A stretch of 64,000 nt of DNA from Fibrobacter sp. UWB16 (GCF_900215325.1 NZ_OCMS01000001.1:1263101-1327100); one strand, 5' to 3'; positions 42,701 through 52,505 are shown, counted from the stretch's first letter. The notes: generated by a model from the sequence alone, not told the origin. Program-made: numbers and translations.

Positions 42701-43774
42701 TTATTCGGCTTCGTAGTCCATGATGAGGCGGCAAACACCGTTTTCAACGATGACGTTGTCTTCACGGAGCATCACGCGTTCCATTTCCCAGTTACCGCGG
42801 CTCCAATGGTCGTAGTTAAGATCTTCGCCATCGAAATCGTCCTGCCAGAGCATCGTAAAGCCCTTGGTAGCTTCATCGTAAGAGTAAACGCGGACATAGT
42901 CAATCTGCTGTTCGACCGGGAGGCCAACACCGCCATCCCACTTACCCGTCCAGGCAGAGCTCTTGGAGGCCCAGAGGTTAAAGCGGAGAGACTGTTCCTT
43001 AGTCAAGAACTTCACTTGGTCTGCGTCAGCATGGGTACCACGGCTCATGCCAAGCGTATCGCGGCGAACTTCGACGCTGTCGATTTCCCAGGAAACGTAT
43101 TCCGGAGTCCAAACGATTGCGTAAAGGTGGAAGTCCTGCGTAGCATCGAAGCCAAATTCATGAAGCGGCTTGCTTTCAGAAGCGGTCGTAGCCTTGATCG
43201 TGGGATCGGCTTCACGAGTGATGATATTGGACTGCCACTTGTCAGCAGCCTTGCCCAAAACTTCAATATCAATTTCGTTCCACGGTTCATCTTCCTTGAG
43301 CCAGGAGTTATCATAATAGACGAACATGGAGCTCACGGTGCCAGAAAGGGCAGCCATCTTCATGCGAGCTTCGAAACGGCCATACTTGAACTGGTCAAGG
43401 CCAGTAAGTTCAGCGCCGTAGAAGGAGTACTTCTTAGTCGGATCGAGAGCGGTCAGCTTCGGCACTACATAAGTGAACTGAGAAGCGCCATTCGAGCTGG
43501 AAGAAACACCCGGGAGGGCATCCACAGAGCTTGAGGACACGCCCGGAAGAGCTTCGACAGAGCTAGAAGAAAGTTCCGGAAGGACGACCGAACTCGAGGA
43601 CAAGTCACCAACCGGCAACACAGAGCTCGAAGACAAATCAGTCGGAGGGAGCTGGGCTTCGGAACTAGAAGACACCGTTGCATTTGTGCTCGGCGGAGCA
43701 GCGAAATTTGTATCTTCATCAGAGCATGCAGCAAGGAAAGCCACAGCAACCATCGGAATAAGAATCTTTTTCAT
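42701..43774 (-). CDS. GH16 lichenase-like lipoprotein, circularly permuted
   Basis: A 357-residue lipoprotein (lipobox LAAC, Cys17), a linker of six SSSS-containing repeats (about 34-94), then a GH16 domain. The catalytic motif is E167-I-D169-I-E171. The segment order FYGAELTG, EARMKMAALSGTVSSMF, WNEIDIEVLGK, RFNLWAS, then FTMLWQDDFDGEDLNYDHW at the C terminus matches the F. succinogenes 1,3-1,4-beta-glucanase, in which the strand that starts Bacillus lichenases lies at the end. It should hydrolyse mixed-linkage beta-glucan at the cell surface. AGAGG precedes the ATG. Confidence 0.9.
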   Translation of the reverse strand: MKKILIPMVAVAFLAACSDEDTNFAAPPSTNATVSSSSEAQLPPTDLSSSSVLPVGDLSSSSVVLPELSSSSVEALPGVSSSSVDALPGVSSSSNGASQFTYVVPKLTALDPTKKYSFYGAELTGLDQFKYGRFEARMKMAALSGTVSSMFVYYDNSWLKEDEPWNEIDIEVLGKAADKWQSNIITREADPTIKATTASESKPLHEFGFDATQDFHLYAIVWTPEYVSWEIDSVEVRRDTLGMSRGTHADADQVKFLTKEQSLRFNLWASKSSAWTGKWDGGVGLPVEQQIDYVRVYSYDEATKGFTMLWQDDFDGEDLNYDHWSRGNWEMERVMLREDNVIVENGVCRLIMDYEAE

Positions 43775-43820
43775 TGTTGACCTCTTAATTTCTTTAACTA
43801 TAAGATAGTTTTTGATTTTC

Positions 43821-43838
43821 CCTAGCGTACACCTAGCG
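43821..43838. promoter_or_regulatory. CCTAGCG direct repeat upstream of GH16 gene
   Basis: CCTAGCG at 43821 and 43832, 11 bp apart, 47 bp upstream of the lichenase start. One-turn spacing suggests an operator. The rest of the gap to pflB (43839-44143) shows no gene. Confidence 0.35.
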
Positions 43839-43990
43839 ACAGCATTTTTAAAGTCAACTGTATCGATTGTATTTTACACATTTTTGAAACACTTTTACAT
43901 AAAAAACCGACTTTTTCAAAAATTAGCCATGTAACATTCTCGTAAGCATTTTGCAAAGTCACTTCAGATTGAAAAGCCTCATTTTATACC

Positions 43991-44019
43991 TTGCCTGCCC
44001 CTTTTTTAATATGTATATT
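43991..44019 (+). promoter_or_regulatory. promoter of pflB
   Basis: TTGCCT (43991-43996) - 17 nt - TATATT (44014-44019), which leaves a 5' leader of about 118 nt before the pflB ATG at 44144. Confidence 0.6.
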
Positions 44020-44143
44020 GCGTTTTACAAAAAAAATCGATAGAAAAAAGCACAATTTCGGGCCCACCTTTTTCTACAAGGCTTAAAAGTTAAACAACTT
44101 TTTAATTGTATTGACAGCCGGGTTCGAGACAAAAGAGGTTACT

Positions 44144-46399
44144 ATGCAGGAAGCATGGACAGGCTTTAAAGGCGGTCGCTGGCAGGAAGAAATTAACGTC
44201 CGCGACTTTATCCAGAAAAACTATACTCCCTACGATGGCGACAAGTCGTTTTTGCAGGGACCGACTGAAGCTACGAACAAGCTCTGGGCAGAACTCCAGG
44301 AACTACAGAAGAGAGAAATTGCAAAGGGTGGCGTCCTCGACATGGACACAGACGTTGTCTCCACTCTCACAAGCCATCAGGCAGGCTACATTTCCGAAGA
44401 AACCAAGGATCTCGAAAAGATCGTAGGTCTCCAGACCGACAAGCCGCTCAAGCGCGCATTCATGCCGTTCGGCGGCATCAAGATGGCTGAAGAATCTTGC
44501 AAGAACTACGGTTACACGCCGAGCGAAGAACTTCACCGCATCTTTACGGAATTCCACAAGACCCACAACCAGGGCGTTTTCGACGCTTACACGCCGGCAA
44601 TGCGTATGGCCCGCAAGGCCCACATCATTACGGGTCTTCCGGATACTTACGGCCGTGGCCGTATCGTCGGTGACTACCGCCGCGTCGCCCTTTACGGTAT
44701 CGACTACCTCATCGCCCAGAAGAAGGCCGACAAGGCTCTGACCGACGAAACGGATATGCGCGAACACGTGATCCGCCAGCGCGAAGAACTCGCCGAACAG
44801 ATCAAGGCCCTCGAAGGCATGAAGGTCATGGCCAAGATTTACGGCTACGACATTTCCAAGCCGGCAACGAACGCCCGCGAAGCCGTGCAGTGGCTCTATT
44901 TCGGTTACCTCGCTGCCATCAAGACGCAGAACGGTGCCGCCATGAGCGTCGGCCGCGTTTCGACCTTCCTCGACATTTACATGACCCGTGACTTGCAGAA
45001 CGGCGTCATCAACGAAACCGAAGCTCAGGAAATCATCGACCATTTCGTGATGAAGCTTCGTATGGTCAAGTTCGCCCGTATCACCAGCTACAACGAACTC
45101 TTCAGTGGTGACCCGGTGTGGGCTACGCTCGAAGTTGCTGGCCTCGGCCAGGATGGTCGCCATCAGGTGACCAAGAACGACTACCGCTTCTTGCACACGC
45201 TCGTGAACATGGGTCCGTCTCCGGAACCGAACCTCACGATTCTCTACAGCCCGCGCCTCCCGGCAAGCTTCAAGAAGTTCGCTGCAGAAATCTCCGTGAA
45301 GACCAGCGCCATCCAGTACGAAAACGATGACACGATGCGTCCGATCTGGGGCGACGACTACAGCATCTGCTGCTGCGTTTCTGCAACTCAGACCGGTAAG
45401 GAAATGCAGTTCTTCGGCGCTCGTGCAAACCTCGCCAAGACACTCCTCTACGCCATCAACGGTGGTAAGGATGAATGCCTCGTGAAGGGTACGCAGGTTG
45501 GCCCGGAATATCCGCCGATCACCAGCGAATACCTCAACTACGACGAAGTCGTCCACAAGTTTGGACTCTACATGGACTGGATTGCTCACTTGTACGTGAA
45601 CACGCTCAACTTGATCCACTACATGCACGACAAGTACTACTACGAAGCTGCCGAAATGGCCCTCATCGACACCAACGTCCGTCGTACGTTTGCTACGGGT
45701 ATCGCAGGCTTCAGCCACGTTGTCGACTCCCTTTCTGCAATCAAGTACGCTAAGGTCAAGGTCATCCGTGACCCGGCTACGGGCCTTGCCGAAGACTTCC
45801 AGATCGAAGGCGACTTCCCGCGTTATGGAAACGACGACGATCGCGCAGACAGCATCGCTGTTTGGCTCCTCAAGACGTTCATGGCTAAGATCAAGCAGAC
45901 TCCGACTTACCGTGACTCAGAACCGACCACTTCCATCCTTACCATCACGAGTAACGTTGTTTACGGTAAGGCTACGGGTGCACTCCCGGATGGCCGTAAG
46001 CAGGGCGAACCGTTCTCTCCGGGTGCAAGCCCGAGCTACGGTGCCGAAAAGAACGGTCTCTTGGCATCTCTCAACTCTGTTGCCAAGATTCCGTACGAAT
46101 ACGCTCTCGACGGTATCAGCAACACGCAGACCATCAACCCGGATGCACTCGGCCATGACGACGAAGAACGTGCCAACAAGCTCGTGCAGGTTCTCGACGG
46201 TTACTTCGGCCAGAGCAGCCACCACTTGAACGTGAACGTGTTCGGTGTCGAAAAGCTCAAGGACGCTATGGAACATCCGGAGAAGGAAGAATACCAGAAC
46301 TTCACGATCCGCGTTTCTGGCTACGCCGTGCGCTTCATCAAGCTCACTCGCGAACAGCAGCTCGACGTGATTGCCCGCCAGGCACACGGCGTGCTTTAA
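44144..46399 (+). CDS. pflB: formate C-acetyltransferase (pyruvate formate-lyase)
   Basis: From the ATG at 44144 (AGAGG upstream) the protein has 751 residues. It converts pyruvate and CoA to acetyl-CoA and formate, the main anaerobic route from pyruvate. The catalytic cysteines lie in [10 protein letters not shown] (409-411), and the glycyl-radical loop is RVSGYAVRF with Gly726. Strong codon bias in this gene indicates high expression. The activase gene is 2 kb downstream on the same strand. Confidence 0.96.
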   Translation: MQEAWTGFKGGRWQEEINVRDFIQKNYTPYDGDKSFLQGPTEATNKLWAELQELQKREIAKGGVLDMDTDVVSTLTSHQAGYISEETKDLEKIVGLQTDKPLKRAFMPFGGIKMAEESCKNYGYTPSEELHRIFTEFHKTHNQGVFDAYTPAMRMARKAHIITGLPDTYGRGRIVGDYRRVALYGIDYLIAQKKADKALTDETDMREHVIRQREELAEQIKALEGMKVMAKIYGYDISKPATNAREAVQWLYFGYLAAIKTQNGAAMSVGRVSTFLDIYMTRDLQNGVINETEAQEIIDHFVMKLRMVKFARITSYNELFSGDPVWATLEVAGLGQDGRHQVTKNDYRFLHTLVNMGPSPEPNLTILYSPRLPASFKKFAAEISVKTSAIQYENDDTMRPIWGDDYSICCCVSATQTGKEMQFFGARANLAKTLLYAINGGKDECLVKGTQVGPEYPPITSEYLNYDEVVHKFGLYMDWIAHLYVNTLNLIHYMHDKYYYEAAEMALIDTNVRRTFATGIAGFSHVVDSLSAIKYAKVKVIRDPATGLAEDFQIEGDFPRYGNDDDRADSIAVWLLKTFMAKIKQTPTYRDSEPTTSILTITSNVVYGKATGALPDGRKQGEPFSPGASPSYGAEKNGLLASLNSVAKIPYEYALDGISNTQTINPDALGHDDEERANKLVQVLDGYFGQSSHHLNVNVFGVEKLKDAMEHPEKEEYQNFTIRVSGYAVRFIKLTREQQLDVIARQAHGVL

Positions 46400-46419
46400 T
46401 CGGCTTACAAATTAAGCGA

Positions 46420-46448
46420 AAAGGTTCCCGAAAGGGGACCTTTTTTGT
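46420..46448. terminator. bidirectional terminator after pflB
   Basis: AAGGTTCCC-GAAA-GGGGACCTT followed by TTTT on the plus strand and by TTTTCG on the minus strand, between pflB and the convergent MBL-fold gene. Confidence 0.75.
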
Positions 46449-46507
46449 TTTTGTAAAATTGCTACGGAAAATTGTTGCGAGAAAATGTTGCGGGAAAGTC
46501 CGCAAAA

Positions 46508-47215
46508 TCATGCCACGATGTAATTCTCGTTCTTTTGGCGGCGGGCAAGCACTGATTCCAAGAACTGGATGACAGAGCTTTTATCGCGCACAAGGCCGCG
46601 CTTGTGGCTTAAGCAAAAGCGCGATGCAGTAAGCGACTTGAGCATCTTGATTTGTTGTTCGAGAATCTGCACATTGTACACGTCAGGTTCTCCATGCCCT
46701 ACCATCGGATATGTCGCATCGCCCAAGAAAACGAAGTCATCTACAATAAGCGCAAGCGAGCCTTTCGCATGGCTATTCGGAATGGGCAAAATTTCGATAT
46801 GCACGACATCGTCAAACGAAAGTGGTGAAGACACTGTAATCTTTTCGTGACCAGCAATTTCGCCAACGACTTTTGAGGCATGCGAACCAACATAAAGCGT
46901 ATCAAAATCTAGTGAAACCTCGCCATTGCAATGCCGAACGACATTCAGCAAATGGTCCCGATGAAAATGCGAAATTACGATGTTCTTTTTGAGCGGAACA
47001 GTGGCATTTTTGATGCACTCGCTAGTATCAAGATGCGTCGAGCTCTCGGAACTGCGCGGCAACGCGTTTATAAAATCAACAGCCTCGTCGCAGGCACCCA
47101 CATCAAAAATCCACCACGCAGAATCGCCACGCACAGCAACAACATCCGCGCTCAGCGGCTCATACGACATTTGCAAATACCGGATTCTATCTGTCAGTTT
47201 CACGATTTTCGTCAT
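46508..47215 (-). CDS. metallo-beta-lactamase fold hydrolase
   Basis: A 235-residue MBL-fold protein with the metal motif SHFHRDHLL (HxHxDH), the later ligands in IPNSHAKGSL and FLGDATYP, and a C-terminal HKRG. Most similar in layout to small MBL-fold hydrolases of unknown substrate. No ribosome site is seen; TATCTTTG (47223-47230) lies 7 nt before the ATG, suggesting a leaderless mRNA. It is located between pflB and pflA on the opposite strand, with no evident link to them. Confidence 0.82.
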   Translation of the reverse strand: MTKIVKLTDRIRYLQMSYEPLSADVVAVRGDSAWWIFDVGACDEAVDFINALPRSSESSTHLDTSECIKNATVPLKKNIVISHFHRDHLLNVVRHCNGEVSLDFDTLYVGSHASKVVGEIAGHEKITVSSPLSFDDVVHIEILPIPNSHAKGSLALIVDDFVFLGDATYPMVGHGEPDVYNVQILEQQIKMLKSLTASRFCLSHKRGLVRDKSSVIQFLESVLARRQKNENYIVA

Positions 47216-47302
47216 CGAAAGCCAAAGATAGAATTTTCCTCCGATTCTCTGTTCTCATAAACAATAGCGTAAACACAATTCTCAAAAAAAATAATTACGA
47301 CC

Positions 47303-48178
47303 TTATTCCGCACTGACCGCACGCGAATACGGAGCATCAACAACACGAGCTATTGTATCGCCATCGGCCAAACTTTCTTTGGTCGTATAAGAAATACACG
47401 GCCACAACTTTAAATCCGAATTTTGTGAACTTTTGCAATACGCATCGGCTACACCCGTGATGATTACTTTATTTATTTGAACTTTCTTCTCCCCTCTTTT
47501 GCACATACTGCAAACGACAACCGTATATGAATTCTCTCTATAAATCGAATCCAGCACGGCCACATTTTCTTTAACATCATCATTTACCGCAACCATTTCT
47601 GTTGTCGTTTTCAGGTCTTGTACAGTGATTAGGCCATCTTTAAAGAGCCCATTTCCGTCAGTTGAAATATATAAGTTGTTTCTATTATTTCGTACAACAC
47701 GGCCTTCAAAAAGACGCTTGAAATTAAATGTGTATCCAGATATTTTTGAGTCTTCGTGCTCAGAAAACTGCCATTCTTCATCAACAGAAACAAGCATATA
47801 CTTATCCGCATACTTGCTAGGCATAATGGTTTTCAATATCCCATTGGCGCACTGTTTTCGATTTGATTCCAATTCAGAAAGATCAACTTGCACACCTTCC
47901 TTTTCAAACAAAATTTCATTTTCATCGGTACTTAGAACGCGTACATCATACTTTTCACTCAAGAGTGTTTTCATTTCATTAAAAGTTTCATTACCAGATT
48001 CAATGACCGCAATGTTCGATGAAGCAACCCGCGCTGAATTCAAATAATTTTGAGCATCATCACTAAGCACAATCGAAGACTTATCAGCAGCACCTGCCGA
48101 AGACGCAAGTGCGTCAGGACCGCTTGAACACGCAGCAAACAAGCCTGCTGCAACCAAAATTTGCAAATAATGTTTCAT
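47303..48178 (-). CDS. lipoprotein of unknown function
   Basis: From the ATG at 48178 (GGAAG upstream) the protein has 291 residues, with lipobox FAAC (Cys17). The mature part is mixed alpha/beta, with CSMCKRGEKKVQINKVIITG near the C terminus (CxxC). No family recognised. More AT-rich than its neighbours. Monocistronic. Confidence 0.72.
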   Translation of the reverse strand: MKHYLQILVAAGLFAACSSGPDALASSAGAADKSSIVLSDDAQNYLNSARVASSNIAVIESGNETFNEMKTLLSEKYDVRVLSTDENEILFEKEGVQVDLSELESNRKQCANGILKTIMPSKYADKYMLVSVDEEWQFSEHEDSKISGYTFNFKRLFEGRVVRNNRNNLYISTDGNGLFKDGLITVQDLKTTTEMVAVNDDVKENVAVLDSIYRENSYTVVVCSMCKRGEKKVQINKVIITGVADAYCKSSQNSDLKLWPCISYTTKESLADGDTIARVVDAPYSRAVSAE

Positions 48179-48388
48179 TATGTTTTCTTCCAAAATATTT
48201 TATACACCATAAAATCTAAAAAGAATCGCAAAATAAAAAAGATATTTTCTCCGGAAAAATTACGGATTTACCAACCATACGCAACGCATTTTCCATCGTT
48301 TTGTATTATATAGAACATCTTTCGCTTTTTACAGAACACCGCAAAAAATTCCACGCAAAACGAAAACGCAATTTTTTATTTTTGCATC

Positions 48389-49168
48389 ATGACTCTCGGA
48401 AGAATCAATAAGCTTGAAACGTTCGGATCGGTCGATGGACCGGGAATTCGATTTGTCGTCTTTACGCAGGGCTGCCCCATGCGCTGCAAGTTCTGCCACA
48501 ACCCGGAAACATGGGATTTCGGGACGAAAAGTGCAAACGGAACACCGAATGGATCGTTTGAAATAAGCGCCGAAGACTTGCTGAAAAAAGCCGTACGCTA
48601 CAAGCCCTACTGGGGAACCGATGGCGGCATCACCGTAAGCGGCGGCGAACCTCTTGCACAAATCGACTTCATGATTGAATTCTTCGAAGCGGCAAAAGCG
48701 TCGGGAGTCCACACGTGCGTCGACACAAGCGGCATCACGTTCAGGCCCACTGGCGAACCTTTCGCGAAATTTGAACGTTTGATGAAATCCACTGACCTCT
48801 TGCTCGTGGACATCAAGCACATCGATGCAGACGAGCACAAGGAACTCACAGGCCACGGCAACGAAAACATCATCGAATTTTTCCGTTACCTCGACCGCAT
48901 CCAAAAGCCCATCTGGATCCGCCACGTGCTCGTGCCTGGCATTAGCGATAACGACGAAGCCCTCACGCGCACCCGCGACTTCATCCGCACATTAAGCAAC
49001 GTCAAGCGCGTCGAAGTCCTCCCCTACCACGCATTCGCCCTCAGCAAGTACCAAGAACTTGAAATCGACTACGCGCTCAAGGACACGCAAACGCCCACCG
49101 CCGAACGCGTCAAAAACGCCAACGAAATCCTCGAAACCGCAAAATACACAGGCTGGATGAAAAAGTAG
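48389..49168 (+). CDS. pflA: pyruvate formate-lyase activating enzyme
   Basis: A 259-residue radical SAM enzyme with the cluster motif C29-PMR-C33-KF-C36 and the family motifs TFGSVDGPGIRFVVFTQGC, GGITVSGGEPL and VLPYHAFALSKYQEL. It installs the glycyl radical on PflB. There is no Shine-Dalgarno; TATTTTTG ends 4 nt before the ATG, so the mRNA may be leaderless. Separated from pflB by two minus-strand genes, although the pair is usually adjacent. Confidence 0.95.
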   Translation: MTLGRINKLETFGSVDGPGIRFVVFTQGCPMRCKFCHNPETWDFGTKSANGTPNGSFEISAEDLLKKAVRYKPYWGTDGGITVSGGEPLAQIDFMIEFFEAAKASGVHTCVDTSGITFRPTGEPFAKFERLMKSTDLLLVDIKHIDADEHKELTGHGNENIIEFFRYLDRIQKPIWIRHVLVPGISDNDEALTRTRDFIRTLSNVKRVEVLPYHAFALSKYQELEIDYALKDTQTPTAERVKNANEILETAKYTGWMKK

Positions 49169-49207
49169 GCAGTAGGCGATAGGAAGTAGGAAGGGATTGT
49201 TATACGA

Positions 49208-49281
49208 GAAGGTGATCCCGGCACAAGGCCGGGATGACAGCGCAAAAAAGGAGATGCCCGCTCGGAGGCGGGCATGACAAA
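49208..49281. repeat. two REP-like elements
   Basis: GATCCCGG ... CCGGGATGAC (49213-49239) and GAGATGCCCGC ... GCGGGCATGAC (49252-49278), just downstream of pflA. Confidence 0.6.
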
Positions 49282-49283
49282 GT

Positions 49284-49500
49284 AAAAAGACGAGGCGCGC
49301 AGCCTCGTCTTTATATTTAATTCGAGATTTCGTCTAAAGCCTAGCGAGAGCAGGAATCAACTTCGCGTAGCGTACCCACACATTCCAGCAAGGGATAAGA
49401 AACAAGTAAGACGAGGTATCAAACCTCGTCTTTTAAATTTATTTGAGATTTTGCCTAAAGCCTAGCGAGAGCAGGAATCAGCTTCGCGTAGCGTATTGTT
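49284..49500. repeat. duplicated terminator-plus-tail unit
   Basis: The gap 49169-49550 has no gene. AGACGAGGC...GCCTCGTCT (49288) and AGACGAGG...CCTCGTCT (49409) are hairpins with flanking T-runs, each followed by a near-identical 50-nt tail (CTAAAGCCTAGCGAGAGCAG, then GAATCA(A/G)CTTCGCGTAGCGTA). The two units start about 121 bp apart. The hairpins could terminate transcription from both sides. Confidence 0.75.
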
Positions 49501-49550
49501 ATACGTGAGCGAAGCTGTGACGAACTATCGCGACGGCTTTCGGCGAAAGA

Positions 49551-50753
49551 TCAGCCTTTAATGGCGTCGCCCATGCTAAACATCGGCATATACATTGCAA
49601 TTAGGAGGCCACCGACGGCGCCGCCCAAGAACACGATGATCAACGGTTCAATCATACTCACAACGGCATCGACTGCGGCGTCCACTTCTTCGTCGTAGAA
49701 GTCCGCGAGTTTCAAAAGCATACCGCCCAAGTTACCGGTCTTTTCACCGACGCCTGTCATCTGGATCACCATGGGCGGGAAAATACCCACTTCTTCCATC
49801 GGCTCGGCAATTGACTTACCGCCTGCAATACCAATCGATATCTTATAAATTGCCTTTTCAACGACTTTATTACCAGCGGTTGTCGCAACGACCTTCAAGG
49901 CATCCATCACAGACACACCAGCATTCAAAAGCGTTCCGAGCGTTCGAGCAAAGCCAGCCGTCGCAGACTTAATCTGCAAATCGCCTAGCTTTGGCACCTT
50001 TAGCGTAAACTTGTCCATTGCAAATTGCGCTTGCGGTATTCGCATTATCATCTTGTAGGCAAAAATGACAATGATAAGCCCGATGAACATGAACGCACCA
50101 TTATTGCGTATAAAGTCAGAAATATTCATCACGACTTGCGTCGGGGCCGGGAGTTCAGCGTCAAGAGCGGCGAACTGTTCAGCGAACGTCGGCACCACGA
50201 ACGTCATAAGAGCAATCACAACGACAATACCCACGATAATAACCATGATCGGGTACGTCAAAGCTTTTTTCACCTTACGTTTGAGGCGCTGGTTGTTTTC
50301 GAGCGTTTCTGCCAGACGAGCCAAAATGCCTTCGAGAATACCACCCGCTTCACCGGCGGCCACCATGTTGCAATACAAGGAGTCAAAGACCTTCGGATGC
50401 TGAGCCAAAGCATCGGCAAGCGAAGAACCGCCGTTAATTGACTGCGTGAGTTTATGCACAACGCTCTTGAGTTCCGGGTTTTCGCACTGCGCTTCGAGAA
50501 TGTTCAAGCACTGAAGCATCGGAAGACCTGCCGAGCACATAGACGAGAACATACGCGTAAAACGAGTGATGTCTTCGGTCTTGATGCCGGAACCAATCTT
50601 AATCTTGATTTCGGTCGGCTTCTTTTTGAGGCTCGTGATAACCAAGCGACGACGGAGCAAGAGAGCTTCGGCTTCGGCCTTGTCCTTTGCTTCGAGCGTT
50701 CCTTCAAAGCTGTTGCCCTGCGAGTTTTGGGCCTTGTACAAAAATTCTGCCAT
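49551..50753 (-). CDS. pilC: type IV pilus / type II secretion platform protein PilC
   Basis: A 400-residue inner-membrane protein with two GspF domains (about 60-185 and 265-390) and membrane segments near 165-190, 215-235 and 365-392. Typical motifs are FTRMFSSMCSAGLPMLQCL, VGEKTGNLGGMLLKLADFYD and VDAVVSMIEPLIIVFLGGAV. It forms the platform on which PilT and PilB act. The start lies 3 nt after the pilT stop, showing one operon. Confidence 0.93.
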   Translation of the reverse strand: MAEFLYKAQNSQGNSFEGTLEAKDKAEAEALLLRRRLVITSLKKKPTEIKIKIGSGIKTEDITRFTRMFSSMCSAGLPMLQCLNILEAQCENPELKSVVHKLTQSINGGSSLADALAQHPKVFDSLYCNMVAAGEAGGILEGILARLAETLENNQRLKRKVKKALTYPIMVIIVGIVVVIALMTFVVPTFAEQFAALDAELPAPTQVVMNISDFIRNNGAFMFIGLIIVIFAYKMIMRIPQAQFAMDKFTLKVPKLGDLQIKSATAGFARTLGTLLNAGVSVMDALKVVATTAGNKVVEKAIYKISIGIAGGKSIAEPMEEVGIFPPMVIQMTGVGEKTGNLGGMLLKLADFYDEEVDAAVDAVVSMIEPLIIVFLGGAVGGLLIAMYMPMFSMGDAIKG

Positions 50754-50756
50754 CGA

Positions 50757-51824
50757 TTACACCCCTTCCTTTACGAACAACTGTTCCAACTGATCCGGGC
50801 TCGACGAACGGGCAAGTGCATCAAAGCGGTCGACCTTGTGGTTCTTGACAAGATCGCACAAGCACATGTTCATCGTATTCATGCCGAACTTCTGACCGAT
50901 TTCAATCATGGATTCAATCTGGTGCACCTTGTCATCGCGGATCAAAGCACGGATACCCGGCGTCACGTTCATGACTTCGTACGCCATCACGCGGCCACCG
51001 CCAATCTTTGGCAAAAGGGTCTGGCAGATGACGCCTTGGAGCACAAACGAGAGCTGCGTACGCACGGTCTGCTGTTCACCCTTCGGGAAGGCGTCGACCA
51101 CACGGTTAATCGTCTGTACGCAAGAGTTTGTATGAAGCGTAGCAAAAGTCAAGTGACCCGTTTCGGCAATCGTAAGTGCCGAGCGGATTGTTTCCAAGTC
51201 ACGCATTTCGCCGATAAGCACCACGTCCGGGTCCTGACGGAGAGCCATCTTGAGGGCCTGGGCAAAGCTGTGCGTATCGCTACCAACTTCGCGCTGGTTG
51301 ATCATGCAACCCTGATGCTTATGCAAAAATTCGATCGGGTCTTCGACCGTCAAAATGTGGTCGTGACGTTCCTTGTTAATCTTGTCGATCATGGCAGCCA
51401 AGGTCGTGGACTTACCAGAACCGGTAGCACCCGTCACCAGCACAAGGCCAGAGGGGCGGGTCGTAAATTCGGCCATAATCTTCGGAAGGCCAAGATCCTT
51501 GAACGTCTTGATATCAAGAGGAATAATACGGAGGGCAAGCGCCACGCAGCCACGCTGCAGGTAGGCGTTCGCACGGAAACGCGCAAGATTTGCAATACCG
51601 AATGAAAAGTCGCATTCCTTTTGCTGTTCAAAAGTCTTTTTCTGGGCTTCATTCATCAAGCTGTAAGTCATACGCATGGTTTCGTCGGGCTTAAGCTTGT
51701 TTTCCCCGATGGGGGTAAGCTTGCCGGAAAGACGAATAAGAGGGGGGGCGCCGGCCGTAATATGCAAGTCGGACGCCCCACGTTTGACCATTTCTGCTAA
51801 AAGATCTTGAATGTTATATGCCAT
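50757..51824 (-). CDS. pilT: type IV pilus retraction ATPase PilT
   Basis: A 355-residue hexameric ATPase with intact motifs: Walker A GATGSGKST (132-140), acidic box ILTVEDPIEF, Walker B DVVLIGEMRD and the histidine box AETGHLTFATLHT. It depolymerises pili for twitching or adhesion. The intact motifs contrast with the two PilT-like proteins at 9589-12254. No Shine-Dalgarno is seen; TATATT (51832-51837) ends 7 nt before the ATG, indicating a likely leaderless mRNA for the pilT-pilC operon. Confidence 0.95.
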   Translation of the reverse strand: MAYNIQDLLAEMVKRGASDLHITAGAPPLIRLSGKLTPIGENKLKPDETMRMTYSLMNEAQKKTFEQQKECDFSFGIANLARFRANAYLQRGCVALALRIIPLDIKTFKDLGLPKIMAEFTTRPSGLVLVTGATGSGKSTTLAAMIDKINKERHDHILTVEDPIEFLHKHQGCMINQREVGSDTHSFAQALKMALRQDPDVVLIGEMRDLETIRSALTIAETGHLTFATLHTNSCVQTINRVVDAFPKGEQQTVRTQLSFVLQGVICQTLLPKIGGGRVMAYEVMNVTPGIRALIRDDKVHQIESMIEIGQKFGMNTMNMCLCDLVKNHKVDRFDALARSSSPDQLEQLFVKEGV

Positions 51825-51875
51825 GCTCTAGAATATAATTTAAAAAGCCCAAAAATTTCATAAATTCTTTATGCA

Positions 51876-52394
51876 ATGCGTTCATCCACTTATAAAATAC
51901 TCGCATGGGTAGGGGCAATTATTTTCCTCGGTTTCGCGTTTTATGCGATCGAGGCGAAGTCCCGCTACAAACTGAACTTCCCAGAGACTGTCGTAAACTT
52001 CGCGGCAGACGATGTAACGGGAGGTAAATCGGACTACGCAAGCGAGAAGGGGACGGCAACACTTATTGTTTTGACCGCCTCCTGGTGCCCATCGTGCCGA
52101 GCGGAGCTCCCCATTCTCAAGCAGTTCAACGAAGAATTCGGCCCGAAGGGCCTTAAGATTTTGATGATTGACGAGGACGATTCCAAGAAGGTCGCCCGCA
52201 AGTACAAGAAGAGTATGGATATTCCGTGGACGATGCTCCACTGGAACTACGACGCGCTCAAGGCGCTGGGGAACCCAGGTGTGATTCCCGTAAGTTTTGT
52301 AGTCGACAAGGACGACAAGATCCAGCACGTCGATGTCGGAGTGCTCAACGAACTGAGAGTCCGACACGAGCTAAAGCGACTGCTGGGACAGTAA
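51876..52394 (+). CDS. membrane-anchored TlpA-like thioredoxin
   Basis: A 172-residue protein: N-terminal membrane anchor (about 7-25), then a thioredoxin fold with active site ASWCPSC (CPSC) and the cis-proline loop GVIPVSFVVD. Likely a periplasm-facing thiol-disulfide oxidoreductase of the TlpA/ResA type. The partner is unknown. Divergent from pilT with about 50 bp between. Confidence 0.88.
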   Translation: MRSSTYKILAWVGAIIFLGFAFYAIEAKSRYKLNFPETVVNFAADDVTGGKSDYASEKGTATLIVLTASWCPSCRAELPILKQFNEEFGPKGLKILMIDEDDSKKVARKYKKSMDIPWTMLHWNYDALKALGNPGVIPVSFVVDKDDKIQHVDVGVLNELRVRHELKRLLGQ

Positions 52395-52397
52395 TAC

Positions 52398-52490
52398 GAG
52401 ATGGCGACCCCGTCCCCATTCGCGGATCATGACCACATAAGAACTAAAGTTCTAAGTGGTCAAAGAAAATAAATCCGGGGTGACAAGCCA
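52398..52490. repeat. REP-like element with nested hairpin, copy 2
   Basis: GACCAC (52431) pairs with GTGGTC (52456) and AGAAC (52440) with GTTCT (52449). Flanks CCCCATTCGCGGATCA and AAAGAAAAT match copy 1 at 33170-33225. Outer and inner stems differ by compensatory changes. Confidence 0.65.
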
Positions 52491-52505
52491 GGTGGCAACC
52501 AAGCG

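Noticed and set aside
46508..48178. Functional link of the MBL hydrolase and lipoprotein to pyruvate formate-lyase because they lie between pflB and pflA
   Set aside because: They are on the opposite strand with their own upstream regions, and pflB ends in a strong bidirectional terminator.
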